In this document: in pieces, positions 40,713 through 49,618 of the stretch
How positions within the stretch are numbered: position 1 is the stretch's first letter
How the letters are laid out: each line of letters opens with the position of its first letter
Origin: Streptomyces sp. 8L
GTDB taxonomy: Bacteria; Actinomycetota; Actinomycetes; Streptomycetales; Streptomycetaceae
Length of the DNA stretch: 50,633 nucleotides
Direction: 5' to 3'
Assembly: GCF_020176795.1 (NCBI RefSeq)
Contig: NZ_JAIUKE010000028.1
Span: 1 to 50,633 of the forward strand
Position numbers and translations under genes: made by a program
Notes under the pieces: generated by a model
Seen by the model: the letters and a program-made list of their open reading frames with translations, nothing else
The model's database searches: none
Told to the model about the DNA's origin: nothing

Positions 40713-42050
40713 ATGCCCCGCCCCATCTGGACCGGTGCCGTGTCGTTCGGGCTCGTGACGATCCCGATCCGGATCACCGGCGCGTCCGAGAACCGCGCAG
40801 TGCGCTTCCACCGCATCCATCTGGAGGACGGGGGGCGCGTCCGCAACCAGAAACGCTGCGAACTCGACGACGAGGTCGTCACGGACGACGACATCGGCAA
40901 GGGCTACGAACTCAGCAAGGACCAGATCGTCCCGGTCACCGACGAGGAACTCGACGCCATACCGCTGCCCACTGCCAGAACCGTCGAGATCATCGCCTTC
41001 ATGGACCGCGACGCCATCGACCCGGTACGCCTCGGGCAGAGCTTCTACCTGGAGGCGTCGGGCGAGGCAGCCGCCAAACCCTACGTACTGCTGCGCCGCG
41101 CACTGGAGCGCAGCGGGCAGGTCGCCGTCACCAAACTCGCGCTGCGCGGGCGCGAGCGCCTCGCCGTCCTCGACATCCGCGGGGACGCGCTGACCCTCCA
41201 CACCATGCACTGGCCCGACGAGGTGCGCTCGCCCGCGGAGCTGGCGCCCCGCCCCGTCGAGCTGTCCGAGGACGAGATCGCGCAGGCCATGTCCCTGATC
41301 GACGGGATGACGACGGACGACCTGTCCGGGTTCCACGACGAGTACCGGCACGCGGTGGAGGAACTGCTCGCGGCGAAGGCCGAGGGCCGGGAACCGCAGA
41401 AGGCCGAGGACGGCGAGGAGCCCGGCAGGGTGGTCGACCTGATGGCCGCCCTGGAGCAGAGCGTCGAGAAGGCCCGCTCGTCACGCGGCGAGAGCGACGG
41501 CGACGGCAACGGTGACGCGACCGTCCACGAGCTGCCGAGGAAGCGGGCAGGGGGCGGTAGGAAGGCCGCAGACGGGGCGCCCGCCGCGAAGAGGTCCGCC
41601 CGCGAGAGCACGGGGAAGAAGACCGCGGCCAGGAAGACGGCGGAGTCGAAGCCCGCTGGGAAGAAGGCATCCGAAGGGTCGTCGGGAGCGGGCCGGTCGG
41701 CGTCGGCGAAGAGCAGGCCGCAGCAGAGCGCGGCGGAGAAGAGCACGTCGGCCGGCGGCGGGACCGCGAAGACGGCGGCCGGGTCGTCCGGGGGCCGGAA
41801 GGCCACCGCCAAGAAGACCGCGTCCAAGAAGACCGCCGCCGGGAGCGAGGCCACCTCGGGAGAGCGGGCGTCCCAGGCCGAGAAGGCCACCCCGAAGAAG
41901 GAGTCCGCGCGGAAGTCTCCCGCCAAGAAGACCGCATCCGGGAAGACCGCCGCCAAGAAGTCCACGGCCAAGAAGACCGCGTCCAAGAAGGCGGCGGCCA
42001 AGAAGGCGGCGCCGGGCAAGTCCTCGCAGCCGCGGCGCGCGGCGTCCTGA
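40713..42050 (+). CDS. ku: Ku protein with extended lysine-rich C-terminal tail
   Basis: This 445-aa protein has the bacterial Ku core, residues 1-255: MPRPIWTGAVSFGLVTIPI, HRIHLEDGGRVRNQKRC and the YVLLRRALERSGQVAVTKLALRGRERLA bridge region. It binds DNA ends in NHEJ and recruits LigD. The remaining ~190 residues are a low-complexity tail of KKTA/KKTAS-type repeats resembling histone H1, expected to bind DNA without sequence preference. GGAGG lies seven bases before the ATG. The stand-alone LigD polymerase at 6.1 kb is the likely partner. No ligase is in the window. Confidence 0.95.
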   Translation: MPRPIWTGAVSFGLVTIPIRITGASENRAVRFHRIHLEDGGRVRNQKRCELDDEVVTDDDIGKGYELSKDQIVPVTDEELDAIPLPTARTVEIIAFMDRDAIDPVRLGQSFYLEASGEAAAKPYVLLRRALERSGQVAVTKLALRGRERLAVLDIRGDALTLHTMHWPDEVRSPAELAPRPVELSEDEIAQAMSLIDGMTTDDLSGFHDEYRHAVEELLAAKAEGREPQKAEDGEEPGRVVDLMAALEQSVEKARSSRGESDGDGNGDATVHELPRKRAGGGRKAADGAPAAKRSARESTGKKTAARKTAESKPAGKKASEGSSGAGRSASAKSRPQQSAAEKSTSAGGGTAKTAAGSSGGRKATAKKTASKKTAAGSEATSGERASQAEKATPKKESARKSPAKKTASGKTAAKKSTAKKTASKKAAAKKAAPGKSSQPRRAAS

Positions 42051-42402
42051 CGCCCACGTTCCGGCACGCCCCCGGGGCACCGTCAACGTCCGCCCGACGC
42101 GGGCACCGGTGGGCACGACGACGGCGCTCCACCGGCAGGGCACACACAGTGACGCTCCCCCCGTCCGGCCAGGAGCATGGCCGCCCGTGCGCGTCCCGAA
42201 GCGGCACCCGGCCGCGCGCCCCGCCGCCTCGCCGCACAGCGCCGTCACAATCGGTGACGGTATTCTTGGCCGTGCCGGTGTCTCCCTGTCGACACAACAG
42301 GCGCCGGCGACGACCGGCCGGGGCGCGGCAGAGACGGCGGCGGACCCCGGAGCCGCGCACCGCGTGCCGCCCGCACCGGCGGTGGGAGGAGGGCCGCACC
42401 GT
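42051..42402. other. Control region upstream of the DinB-like gene
   Basis: A 352-bp gap without a supported gene. It holds the dyad at 42242-42260 abutting TATTCT (42261-42266), a fair -10 with no consensus -35. A 130-nt leader would precede the next gene. Confidence 0.45.
42242..42260. promoter_or_regulatory. Dyad CCGTCAC-N5-GTGACGG next to a -10 box
   Basis: Perfect 7-bp arms lie immediately before TATTCT. It is probably an operator for the following TIGR03084-like gene. Confidence 0.5.
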
Positions 42403-43185
42403 ATGGCCGTATCGATGTCCGCGCTCGCCGCCGACCTCACGGCGGAGACCGAGGACCTGCGGACCCTGCTCGTCCCGCTCGGCGAGGAGGAGTGGCTCAG
42501 CCCGACGCCCTCCCCGGGCTGGACCATCCTCGACCAGGTCACCCACCTCGCGTACTACGACGGGGAGGCCGTGCGCGCCGTGCTCGAACCGGACGACTTC
42601 GCCGCGGAGCAGCGCCGTATCGGATTCGTCGCCCCCGACGTGTTCGCCGTGCGCAACCGCCACCGCAGCGGGGCCGCGGCGCTCGCCTGGTTCGCGGACG
42701 CGAGGAGCCGCCTTCTCGGCGTCTACACCGGTCTCGATCCCGCGCAGCGGCTGCCCTGGTTCGGTCCCACGATGAGCGCCGCGTCCGCGCTCACCGCCCG
42801 GATCATGGAGACCTGGGCGCACGGCCAGGACGTCGCCGACGCGCTGGGCGCGACCAGGACGCCGACGGCGCGCCTGCGGCACATCGCGCACCTCGGCGTG
42901 CATACCCGCCCCTACAGCTACGCGGTGCACGGCAAGCGGGACCCGGAGGCGCCCGTCTACGTGCGGCTCACCGCGCCCGACGGTGACGAGTGGGCCTGGG
43001 GCCCGCCGGACGCGGTCGACCGGGTGGAGGGCAGCGCACTCGACTTCTGTCTCGTCGTCACCCAGCGGCGCCACCCCGCGGACACCGCCCTGCGCACCAC
43101 GGGCCCCGGCGCCGCGGAATGGCTGACGCTCGCTCAGGCCTTCGGCGGCCCCGCGGGCAGGGGCCGCCCGCCGGCCGGCGGATAG
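42403..43185 (+). CDS. TIGR03084 family metal-binding protein (DinB/maleylpyruvate-isomerase-like)
   Basis: This 260-aa protein is a DinB-fold four-helix protein of the mycothiol-dependent maleylpyruvate isomerase group. Metal His occur in LDQVTHLAYYDGEAV and RIMETWAHGQDVADALG, with PGWTILDQV typical of the family start. GGAGGAGGG lies nine bases before ATG 42403; ATG 42415 is an alternative. Mycothiol-dependent transfer is a guess from the fold. Stands alone, followed by an alpha/beta hydrolase. Confidence 0.82.
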   Translation: MAVSMSALAADLTAETEDLRTLLVPLGEEEWLSPTPSPGWTILDQVTHLAYYDGEAVRAVLEPDDFAAEQRRIGFVAPDVFAVRNRHRSGAAALAWFADARSRLLGVYTGLDPAQRLPWFGPTMSAASALTARIMETWAHGQDVADALGATRTPTARLRHIAHLGVHTRPYSYAVHGKRDPEAPVYVRLTAPDGDEWAWGPPDAVDRVEGSALDFCLVVTQRRHPADTALRTTGPGAAEWLTLAQAFGGPAGRGRPPAGG

Positions 43186-43302
43186 CGCAGCCGCCACGGG
43201 CGCCCGCGAAGCTGGGCCCGCGGGGCGTGCGACGGCGTCGCAGCGTGCCGCCCCGCGGTTCTGCGAGGGTCTTGTCACAGGCGCCCGGTACCTTCAGCCC
43301 GC

Positions 43303-44175
43303 ATGAGGGAAACCGATCTGCCGCTGCCCGACGGCGGCGTCCTGCACATCTACGACAGCGGTGACGACGGCCACGCGGACGCGGCGGGAGGGAGCGGCCC
43401 GCGCCTGCCTCTGCCCGTCCTGTGGCACCACGGCACACCGAACACGGGTACGCCTCCGCGCCCGCTCTTTCCCGACGCCGCCCGGCTCGGCATCCGCTGG
43501 GTGTCCTACGACCGCCCCGGCTACGGCGGTTCCACGCCGAGGCCCGGCCGGGACGTGTCCTCGGCGGCCGGGTACGCGACGGTGCTGGCCGATGCCCTCG
43601 GCATCGAGCGGTTCGCGGTCATGGGGCACTCCGGCGGCGGTCCGCACGCCCTGGCCTGCGCCGCGCTGCTCCCCGACCGGGTGATCGCCGCCGTCGTTGC
43701 CTCCGGCCTCGCCCCGTACGGCGCGCCGGGCCTCGACTGGTTCGACGGCATGGCCGCGTCCGGCGTCAGGGCGCTGCGCGCCGCGGGACAGGGGCGGGCC
43801 GCGGCGGAGCGGCTGCACGCGTCCGGCGCGCCCTACGACCCGGAGTTCGTGCCCGCCGACCTCGAAGCGCTCGCCGGCCCCTGGTCGTGGTTCGACGGTG
43901 TGGTGCGGGCCGGCTCCGCCGCCGGCCCCGGCCCGCACATCGACGACGACCTGGCCTACGTCGGCCCCTGGGGCTTCGACCCGGCCGAGGTGCGCGCCCC
44001 CGTGCTGCTCCTGCACGGCGCCCTGGACCGGATCGCACCCGTCGCCCACGCCCGTTGGCTCGCGGGACGCCTGCCTTCGGCAGCGCTGCGTGTCGGCCCC
44101 GAGGACGGCCACATCTCCGCGCTGAACGGCGGCGGAGAGGCGCTGGCCTGGATCAGGGACCGCGCGGGGGACTGA
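43303..44175 (+). CDS. Alpha/beta hydrolase
   Basis: This 290-aa hydrolase has the oxyanion segment LWHHGTPNTG, the elbow GHSGGGP, an Asp in HGALDRIAP and a catalytic His in EDGHISAL. The family is close to proline iminopeptidase-like or haloalkane-like hydrolases. No ribosome site precedes ATG 43303, but TACCTT (43289-43294) could be a -10 for a leaderless message. It ends 34 bp before the convergent monooxygenase operon. Confidence 0.84.
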   Translation: MRETDLPLPDGGVLHIYDSGDDGHADAAGGSGPRLPLPVLWHHGTPNTGTPPRPLFPDAARLGIRWVSYDRPGYGGSTPRPGRDVSSAAGYATVLADALGIERFAVMGHSGGGPHALACAALLPDRVIAAVVASGLAPYGAPGLDWFDGMAASGVRALRAAGQGRAAAERLHASGAPYDPEFVPADLEALAGPWSWFDGVVRAGSAAGPGPHIDDDLAYVGPWGFDPAEVRAPVLLLHGALDRIAPVAHARWLAGRLPSAALRVGPEDGHISALNGGGEALAWIRDRAGD

Positions 44176-44178
44176 TCC

Positions 44179-44206
44179 CCGGCGTTGCCGTTGCCGCCGT
44201 CGCCGG
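44179..44206. terminator. Hairpin between convergent hydrolase and monooxygenase genes
   Basis: CCGGCG and CGCCGG arms surround a 16-base loop in the 34-bp gap between the two stops. Confidence 0.45.
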
Positions 44207-44209
44207 TGC

Positions 44210-45598
44210 TCAGCGCGCGGGCGGCTCCGCCGGCTTCGCGAGCCCCAGATGGTCCCGGAGCGTGGTGCCGGTGTAGTCCGTGCGGTACACGCCGCGCTCC
44301 TGGAGCAGGGGCACGACGGTGTCGGCGAACCCGTCGAGACCGCCCGGCGTGATGTGCGGGACGAGGATGAAGCCGTCGCTCGCGTCGCTCTGCACGAAGG
44401 CGTCGATGGTCTCCGCGACCGTCGCGGGCGAGCCGACGAACGACTGGCGGCCCGTCGTCTCGATCACCAGCTCGCGGATGGAGAGGTGCTCGGCCTCGGC
44501 CTTCTCCCGCCACTCCTTGGCGACCTCGACCGGGTCCCGGTGTATCCGCACACTGGCCCGGCCCTTGGCGACGGTGTTCTCGCCGGGAGCCGGGTCGATG
44601 TCCGGCAGCGGCCCGTCGGGGTCGTACGCCGACAGGTCGCGGTTCCAGATGTGTTCCAGGTACGCGATCGCGGTCGCCCCCGAGACCTGCTGTTTGCGCA
44701 CCTCGTGCGCCCTCTCGCGGGCCTCGTCGTCGGTGTCGCCCAGCACGAACGTCGCCGCGGGCAGGATCAGCAGCTGGTCGGGGCGCCGGCCGTACCGGGC
44801 CAGACGGCTCTTCACATCGGTGTAGAACGTCTGGCCCGCGTCCAGAGTCGAGTGCCGGCTGAAGATCGCGTCGGCGCCCGACGCGGCGAACTCCCTGCCC
44901 TCCTCCGAGTCGCCCGCCTGGAAGATCACCGGGCGCCCCTGCGGGCTGCGCGGCACGTTGAACCGGCCCCGGATGCCGAACTCCTCGCCGTGGTGCTCGA
45001 ACGCGCCCGCGCGGGCGTCCCTCAGGAACTGGCCCGTCGCCGGGTCGCCGACGAGGTCGTCAGAACGCCAGGAGTCGAACAGCTCGTTCGCCGTGGCCAG
45101 GAACTCCTTGGCGCGCGCGTACCGCCGGTCCTGCGCCAGGAAGCCGCCCCGGCGGAAGTTCTCGCCGGTGAACGCGTCCCACGAGGTCACCACGTTCCAC
45201 GCGGCCCGCCCGTCCGTGAGATGGTCCAGGCTCGCGAACTGCCGTGCCACCTCGTACGGTTCGTTGAACGTCGAGTTGATCGTGCCGGTGAGGCCGAGGT
45301 GTTCGGTGACGGCGCCGAGCGCCGCCAGCACGGTGAACGTGTCGGGCCGTCCCACCACGTCCAAGTCGTATATCTTTCCGCCCTGTTCGCGCAGCCGCAG
45401 GCCCTCGGCGAGGAAGAGGAAGTCGAACTTCGCCCGCTCCGCGGTCCGTGCGAAGTGCTCGAACGACGCGAAGTCGATATGGCTGCCCGCCGCCGGGTCG
45501 CTCCACACCGTGGTGTTGTTGACTCCGGGAAAGTGCGCCGCGAGGTGGATCTGCTTGACGGGTTTGCCGGACGTGCCGGTCGTACGGGGCTGGCTCAT
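44210..45598 (-). CDS. NtaA/DmoA family FMN-dependent monooxygenase
   Basis: This 462-aa two-component flavin monooxygenase begins MSQPRTTGTSGKPVKQIHLAAHFPG. Family barrel strands follow: FLFLAEGLRLR, LGLTGTINSTFNEPYEVARQFASLDHLT (residues ~105-135), GRAAWNVVTSWD and RSPQGRPVIFQAG. It would use FMNH2 from the SsuE-like reductase two genes upstream. Its ATG overlaps the stop of the preceding LLM gene (ATGA), so translation is coupled. Likely substrate is an organosulfur compound or chelate; unproved. Confidence 0.88.
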   Translation of the reverse strand: MSQPRTTGTSGKPVKQIHLAAHFPGVNNTTVWSDPAAGSHIDFASFEHFARTAERAKFDFLFLAEGLRLREQGGKIYDLDVVGRPDTFTVLAALGAVTEHLGLTGTINSTFNEPYEVARQFASLDHLTDGRAAWNVVTSWDAFTGENFRRGGFLAQDRRYARAKEFLATANELFDSWRSDDLVGDPATGQFLRDARAGAFEHHGEEFGIRGRFNVPRSPQGRPVIFQAGDSEEGREFAASGADAIFSRHSTLDAGQTFYTDVKSRLARYGRRPDQLLILPAATFVLGDTDDEARERAHEVRKQQVSGATAIAYLEHIWNRDLSAYDPDGPLPDIDPAPGENTVAKGRASVRIHRDPVEVAKEWREKAEAEHLSIRELVIETTGRQSFVGSPATVAETIDAFVQSDASDGFILVPHITPGGLDGFADTVVPLLQERGVYRTDYTGTTLRDHLGLAKPAEPPAR

Positions 45599-46857
45599 GA
45601 CGCGGACACCTCTGCGTTCCTGGCGGTGGCGTAGCGGTTGGCGGGGCGGGCGAGACCGAGCAGGCCGCGCAGCGTGCCGGCCTCGTAGGCGCGCCGGAAC
45701 GCGCCCCGGCGCTGGAGTTCGGGCACCAGCCCCCGGGTGATCGCCGGCAGGTCGTGGCCGTGCACACCGGGGCGCAGCCGGAAGCCGGAGAGGCCGGCGC
45801 GCCGCCGGTCCAGGAGCAGGTCGGCGAGGCCCTCGGGGGTGCCGGTGAACACCTCGGCGTCGCTCGTGTACACGGCCCCCGCCCGTTCGTCGAGGCGTGC
45901 CTTGCGATCGGCTGCGGCGCCCGGCGTGTCGTCCAGGAACACCACGAGTTCGCCGAAGACGTGCAGCGGATCTTCCGCCCGTCCCGCGGCCGCCTGCGCC
46001 GCGCGCACCTCCGCCACGATCGCGCGCGCACCCTCCGTGTCGTGGGGGGTGACGTAGCCGACGTCGGCGGCCTGCGCCACCAGCGCGTACGGCACACTGC
46101 TGTGCGCGAGCGCCGTGACCAGCGGCTGGCCCTGCGGCGGGCGCGGTGTGATGGAGGGGCCCTTGACGCGGAAGTGCGGGCCCGCGAAGTCGATGTAGTG
46201 CAGCCGGTCCCGGTCGATGAAGCGGCCGGTGGCGGCATCGCGGATCTCCGCGTCGTCCTCCCAGCTGTCCCACAGGCGCCGTGTGACCTCGACGTAGTCG
46301 CCGGCCTCCTGGAACAGTTCGGACGCCGCCCGCTGGCCCTCCGGCGTGCCGATCGTGTCGAGCGACAGGCGCGGCGGGGTCCTGCGCCCGAAGTGGGCGG
46401 CCTCGTCGGGGCGTACGGACACCCGCACGCGCACGCCCGCGCGGCCACGCGTGACATGGTCCAGGGTGGCGACGGCCTTGGAGAGGTGGAACGGCTCGGT
46501 GTGCGTGACGACCACGGTCGGGACGAGACCGATGTGCCGGGTGAGCGGCGCGACCCGGGCAGCCACGAGTACCGCGTCGAGCCTGCCGCGCACCTGGTCG
46601 GTGCGGTCGTCCGCCGCGTCGAACAGGGACGACTGCGGGGCGAGCGCGTCCTCGAACGTCACGAAGTCCAGCAGGCCGCGCTCGGCCTCCGCGACCAGCC
46701 CGGCCCAGTGGCGGGCGGTGAACAGGCCGGCGGCGGGTCCGGTGGCCGGATCGCGCCAGGCTGCCGGGTGCCAGCCCGCGTCGTCGAACGCCACGGCGAG
46801 ATGGAGCGGCGCGTTCCCCAAGGACGCGGCGTCGGGCACGGGTTCGGGGTCGGGCAT
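45595..46857 (-). CDS. LLM class flavin-dependent oxidoreductase
   Basis: This 420-aa luciferase-like monooxygenase starts MPDPEPVPDAASLGNAPLHL. It has TRHIGLVPTVVVTHTEPFHLSKAVATLDHVTRGRAGVRV in sequential strands (residues ~105-145) and PPQGQPLVTALAHSS in place of the usual PVIFQAG block. AAAGGAAC lies before the ATG. It is paired with the NtaA-type gene by a four-base overlap. The two may form a heteromer or act in series on the same compound. Confidence 0.83.
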   Translation of the reverse strand: MPDPEPVPDAASLGNAPLHLAVAFDDAGWHPAAWRDPATGPAAGLFTARHWAGLVAEAERGLLDFVTFEDALAPQSSLFDAADDRTDQVRGRLDAVLVAARVAPLTRHIGLVPTVVVTHTEPFHLSKAVATLDHVTRGRAGVRVRVSVRPDEAAHFGRRTPPRLSLDTIGTPEGQRAASELFQEAGDYVEVTRRLWDSWEDDAEIRDAATGRFIDRDRLHYIDFAGPHFRVKGPSITPRPPQGQPLVTALAHSSVPYALVAQAADVGYVTPHDTEGARAIVAEVRAAQAAAGRAEDPLHVFGELVVFLDDTPGAAADRKARLDERAGAVYTSDAEVFTGTPEGLADLLLDRRRAGLSGFRLRPGVHGHDLPAITRGLVPELQRRGAFRRAYEAGTLRGLLGLARPANRYATARNAEVSAS

Positions 46858-46895
46858 GAGGGGTTCCTTTCGGTTCTTGCGCGGGCTGGTTGTCG

Positions 46896-46926
46896 CTCCG
46901 CCGTCGGATCGCGGGCGCCGGCGGAG
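46896..46926 (-). terminator. Intra-operon hairpin after the FMN reductase gene
   Basis: CTCCGCCG and CGGCGGAG arms abut the reductase stop on the minus strand. It may reduce read-through into the monooxygenases or protect the upstream message. Confidence 0.5.
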
Positions 46927-47502
46927 TCAGACGGCAGCGGACACGGGCGCGGAGGACACCGCGGCGGCGTCCGACCGCGCCACCGCCTCGGAGAAGGCGT
47001 CGGCCACCCGGTACAGGTCGCCGCGTGCCGCCTCGTCCAGGAAGACCGAGCCGTCCTCGCGCACGGTGATGTGCCGGTCCAGCACGAACCACCCCCGCAC
47101 GATGTGGTCGGCGCCCATCGACGACAGCACGGGCCGCAGCGCGTAGTCGACGGCGAGCGTGTGCGCGGCGCTGCCGCCCGTCGCGAGCGGCAGCACGGTC
47201 TTGCCGGCGAGCACCGACTGCGGCAGCAGGTCGAGCAGCGACTTCAACAGCCCCGAATAGGCGGCCTTGTAGACCGGAGTGCCCACCACCACGGCGTCCG
47301 CCCGCTCGAACAGCTCCTTGGCGCGCACGATCTCGGGGTGTGCGAAGTCCGCGCCGAGCAGCGCCCCCGCGGGCAGGGTGCGCACGTCGAGGGGGACCAC
47401 CTGGTGACCCCGCCCGGCGAGCCTGCCGTCCAGGTGCCTGAGCAGCCGTGCGGTACGGGACGCGGGGGAGGGGCTGCCGGAGACGGAGAGAATCGTGGCC
47501 AT
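46927..47502 (-). CDS. NADPH-dependent FMN reductase (SsuE/MsuE-like)
   Basis: This 191-aa flavodoxin-like reductase supplies FMNH2 to the monooxygenases. It begins MATILSVSGSPSPASRTARLL, with the FMN phosphate loop SGSPSPASRT, then VGTPVYKAAYSGLLKSLLDLLPQ and PLATGGSAAH, all typical of SsuE. GAGGTGA lies upstream, seven bases past the stop of the preceding gene. It is the electron source expected for the two LLM genes downstream in the same operon. Confidence 0.92.
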   Translation of the reverse strand: MATILSVSGSPSPASRTARLLRHLDGRLAGRGHQVVPLDVRTLPAGALLGADFAHPEIVRAKELFERADAVVVGTPVYKAAYSGLLKSLLDLLPQSVLAGKTVLPLATGGSAAHTLAVDYALRPVLSSMGADHIVRGWFVLDRHITVREDGSVFLDEAARGDLYRVADAFSEAVARSDAAAVSSAPVSAAV

Positions 47503-47509
47503 ACGGGTT

Positions 47510-49618
47510 TCACCTCGGTACGTGTTGGTACGTGTGGACAGGGTCGTGATGGGGCGGCGCGGGGTCAGGACGGCGCCCCACCGCGGACGGGTCCGGACGC
47601 CGCTCCACCGCGGGCGGCTCCGGGGCCGGGCGCTCCGGTGCGCGTGCGGGCACCGCGGTCGGCCGGTTCGGTGCGGGCCGCGCCCCGGTTCCCGGCCCGG
47701 CCGCCAGCGAGCGCAGGAAGCTCCGTACGACGGCGTCGTTCTGCCGGAACGAGGGCGCGTTGGTGCGGGGCCTGGCGAACGCCGCCACCGACCGTCCCGT
47801 GGTGTGGTGGCCGAGCGCGAGCCTGCGCGGGTGCGGACCGCCGAGCGAGGGATCGAGGACCCGGCCGTCCGGTGTCACGGCCAGGCGCCCCGACTCCTCG
47901 ATCGCCGCGCCCGCCGCGTACAGGTCCCGCAGCAGCCGGTCCTCGGACCGGGACAGCGAGGGGCTCGGGAGGTATGCCTCCACCAGTGCCGTCGCGGTGA
48001 CCGTATGGCCGGGGACGCTCGGGCTCGACGCCCGGAAGGTGCCGGTCCGCTCGTCCGCCTCGACCCGCAGCCCGGCCCCGGCGAAGCGGACCACCCCGGC
48101 CCGGGACAGGGCGTGCAGCTCGCGCAGCCGGAAACCGGGCGGCCCCGATGCGAGGAAGCTGAAGAACCCCTGCCACCAGCCGTCCAGATGCTCGCGCACG
48201 GAGGCGTGGCTCAGGCCGCCGGAGGAGCCGGGCTCCGCCGCACCGGCCGGGAGGTACTGCGGCAGCTGGCCGTAGACCGAGAGCAGCGCGAGGAACGCGC
48301 CCAGGTCCGCGCTGTGGGCGGGGTCCGCGCGCCGGGCTCCGTCCGCCGTCACATAGGCGCGCATATGGTCCTGGAACGCCTCCGTACCCGCGAACACGCG
48401 CCCCTCCAGTGGATGGTCGAGCGCCTCGAAGTCCAGCCGGTCCGCCGGCTCCGGCACCGCCGCGCGCACCAGTTCCGCCATCGCGGGCGCGTACCAGTGC
48501 AGCCGGTCGTACGCGGCGCGGAACTCCGGCCAGGACATCGCCGTGCGCTCCGGGTGGCCGTGGAACAGCTCGTGGTAGTGGCCGTAGCCGATCTCCTTGG
48601 CCATCAGCGGCCACAGGTCGCGCCGCAGGTCGAGCGGCTCACCCGGGCCCAGCAGCCGGCGCGCCTGCTCGGGACCGAAGTAGCGGGGCAGGTCGGGCCG
48701 CGGGCCCACCAGCCGGTAGCCGGTCTTCGAGTGGTACGGGACCCCGCGCCGCGAGCCCGCGTGCACCACCGGCTCACGGCCCGAGGGCAGATAGGTCAGC
48801 GTCCCGTCGTCCTCCTCGCGGTAGCGGCCGCCGCGGCCCTCGGTGAGCAGGACCACCAGGTCCACGAAGGCGAGCCCGAGACCGCGCAGCACCACCTGCT
48901 CGCCCGGGGCGATCGCGTCGAGGTCGTCCGCCGCGTCGGCGGAGAACGCGGGCGGCACATAGGTACGGCCGTGGCGCGCGGCGAACGCGGCGAGCTCCCG
49001 GTGGGCGGGGTCCGGCGCCGAGCCGAGATGGCCCTGCGTCAGGATCACCAGGTCCGCGGCGAGCGGTGCCGCCTCGCCCGCGAGGTGCACGAACTGCGTG
49101 CCGTCGGCGGGCCCGTGCACCGCGGTGGCCGTGGTGCGGTGCGTGTGCACCGTGATGTGCGGCGGCAGCGCGTCGAGGGTGTGCCGCAGCGCCCAGTCGA
49201 GATACGCGCTCTGCGCGCGCCGGGTCGGGAAGTCCGTCGGCGCGAGAGAGGCGAGCTCGGCCCGTACGTCCGGGTCTCCGGCCGGTATGTGCGGGGCATA
49301 CGGTTCGCCGCCCGGCCCGGTGGCCGCGGCCCACGCGGCGAGCGAGGGACCCGGGCGCACCGGGCCCTGGAGCACGGAGCTCTCGTCAGTGAACACGGTG
49401 ACGTCCTCGGCCATCGAGTTCATCCGCAGCAGCGGCGCCTGCTCACGCCGCCAGACGCGGCCCGCCCCCGGCGGATGCGGGTCCACCAGATGGAACTCCA
49501 ACGGCCGCTCCGCCGGCCACAGTTCGGGAGCGTTCGCGGCGACCCGCTCCAGCAGACCCGTGGCGCGCGGCCCCGCTCCGACCAGCACCACCACGGCCGG
49601 CGGCGCGGCGGGGGTCAT
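47510..49618 (-). CDS. FAD/NAD(P)-binding protein (lysine-hydroxylase/monooxygenase-like)
   Basis: This 702-aa protein has an N-terminal dinucleotide fold VVLVGAGPRATGLLERV (residues ~8-24), then FHLVDPHPPGAGRVWR and LLRMNSMAEDVTVF. A large, uncharacterised FAD-NAD(P) module (PF13454-like) follows, with LRGLGLAFVDLVVLL. The last ~60 residues are Pro/Arg-rich. Genes of this kind often stand next to SsuE-like reductases in Streptomyces. ATG at 49618 overlaps the permease stop (ATGA). It could be an N- or S-oxygenase acting on the imported compound. Confidence 0.84.
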   Translation of the reverse strand: MTPAAPPAVVVLVGAGPRATGLLERVAANAPELWPAERPLEFHLVDPHPPGAGRVWRREQAPLLRMNSMAEDVTVFTDESSVLQGPVRPGPSLAAWAAATGPGGEPYAPHIPAGDPDVRAELASLAPTDFPTRRAQSAYLDWALRHTLDALPPHITVHTHRTTATAVHGPADGTQFVHLAGEAAPLAADLVILTQGHLGSAPDPAHRELAAFAARHGRTYVPPAFSADAADDLDAIAPGEQVVLRGLGLAFVDLVVLLTEGRGGRYREEDDGTLTYLPSGREPVVHAGSRRGVPYHSKTGYRLVGPRPDLPRYFGPEQARRLLGPGEPLDLRRDLWPLMAKEIGYGHYHELFHGHPERTAMSWPEFRAAYDRLHWYAPAMAELVRAAVPEPADRLDFEALDHPLEGRVFAGTEAFQDHMRAYVTADGARRADPAHSADLGAFLALLSVYGQLPQYLPAGAAEPGSSGGLSHASVREHLDGWWQGFFSFLASGPPGFRLRELHALSRAGVVRFAGAGLRVEADERTGTFRASSPSVPGHTVTATALVEAYLPSPSLSRSEDRLLRDLYAAGAAIEESGRLAVTPDGRVLDPSLGGPHPRRLALGHHTTGRSVAAFARPRTNAPSFRQNDAVVRSFLRSLAAGPGTGARPAPNRPTAVPARAPERPAPEPPAVERRPDPSAVGRRPDPAPPHHDPVHTYQHVPR

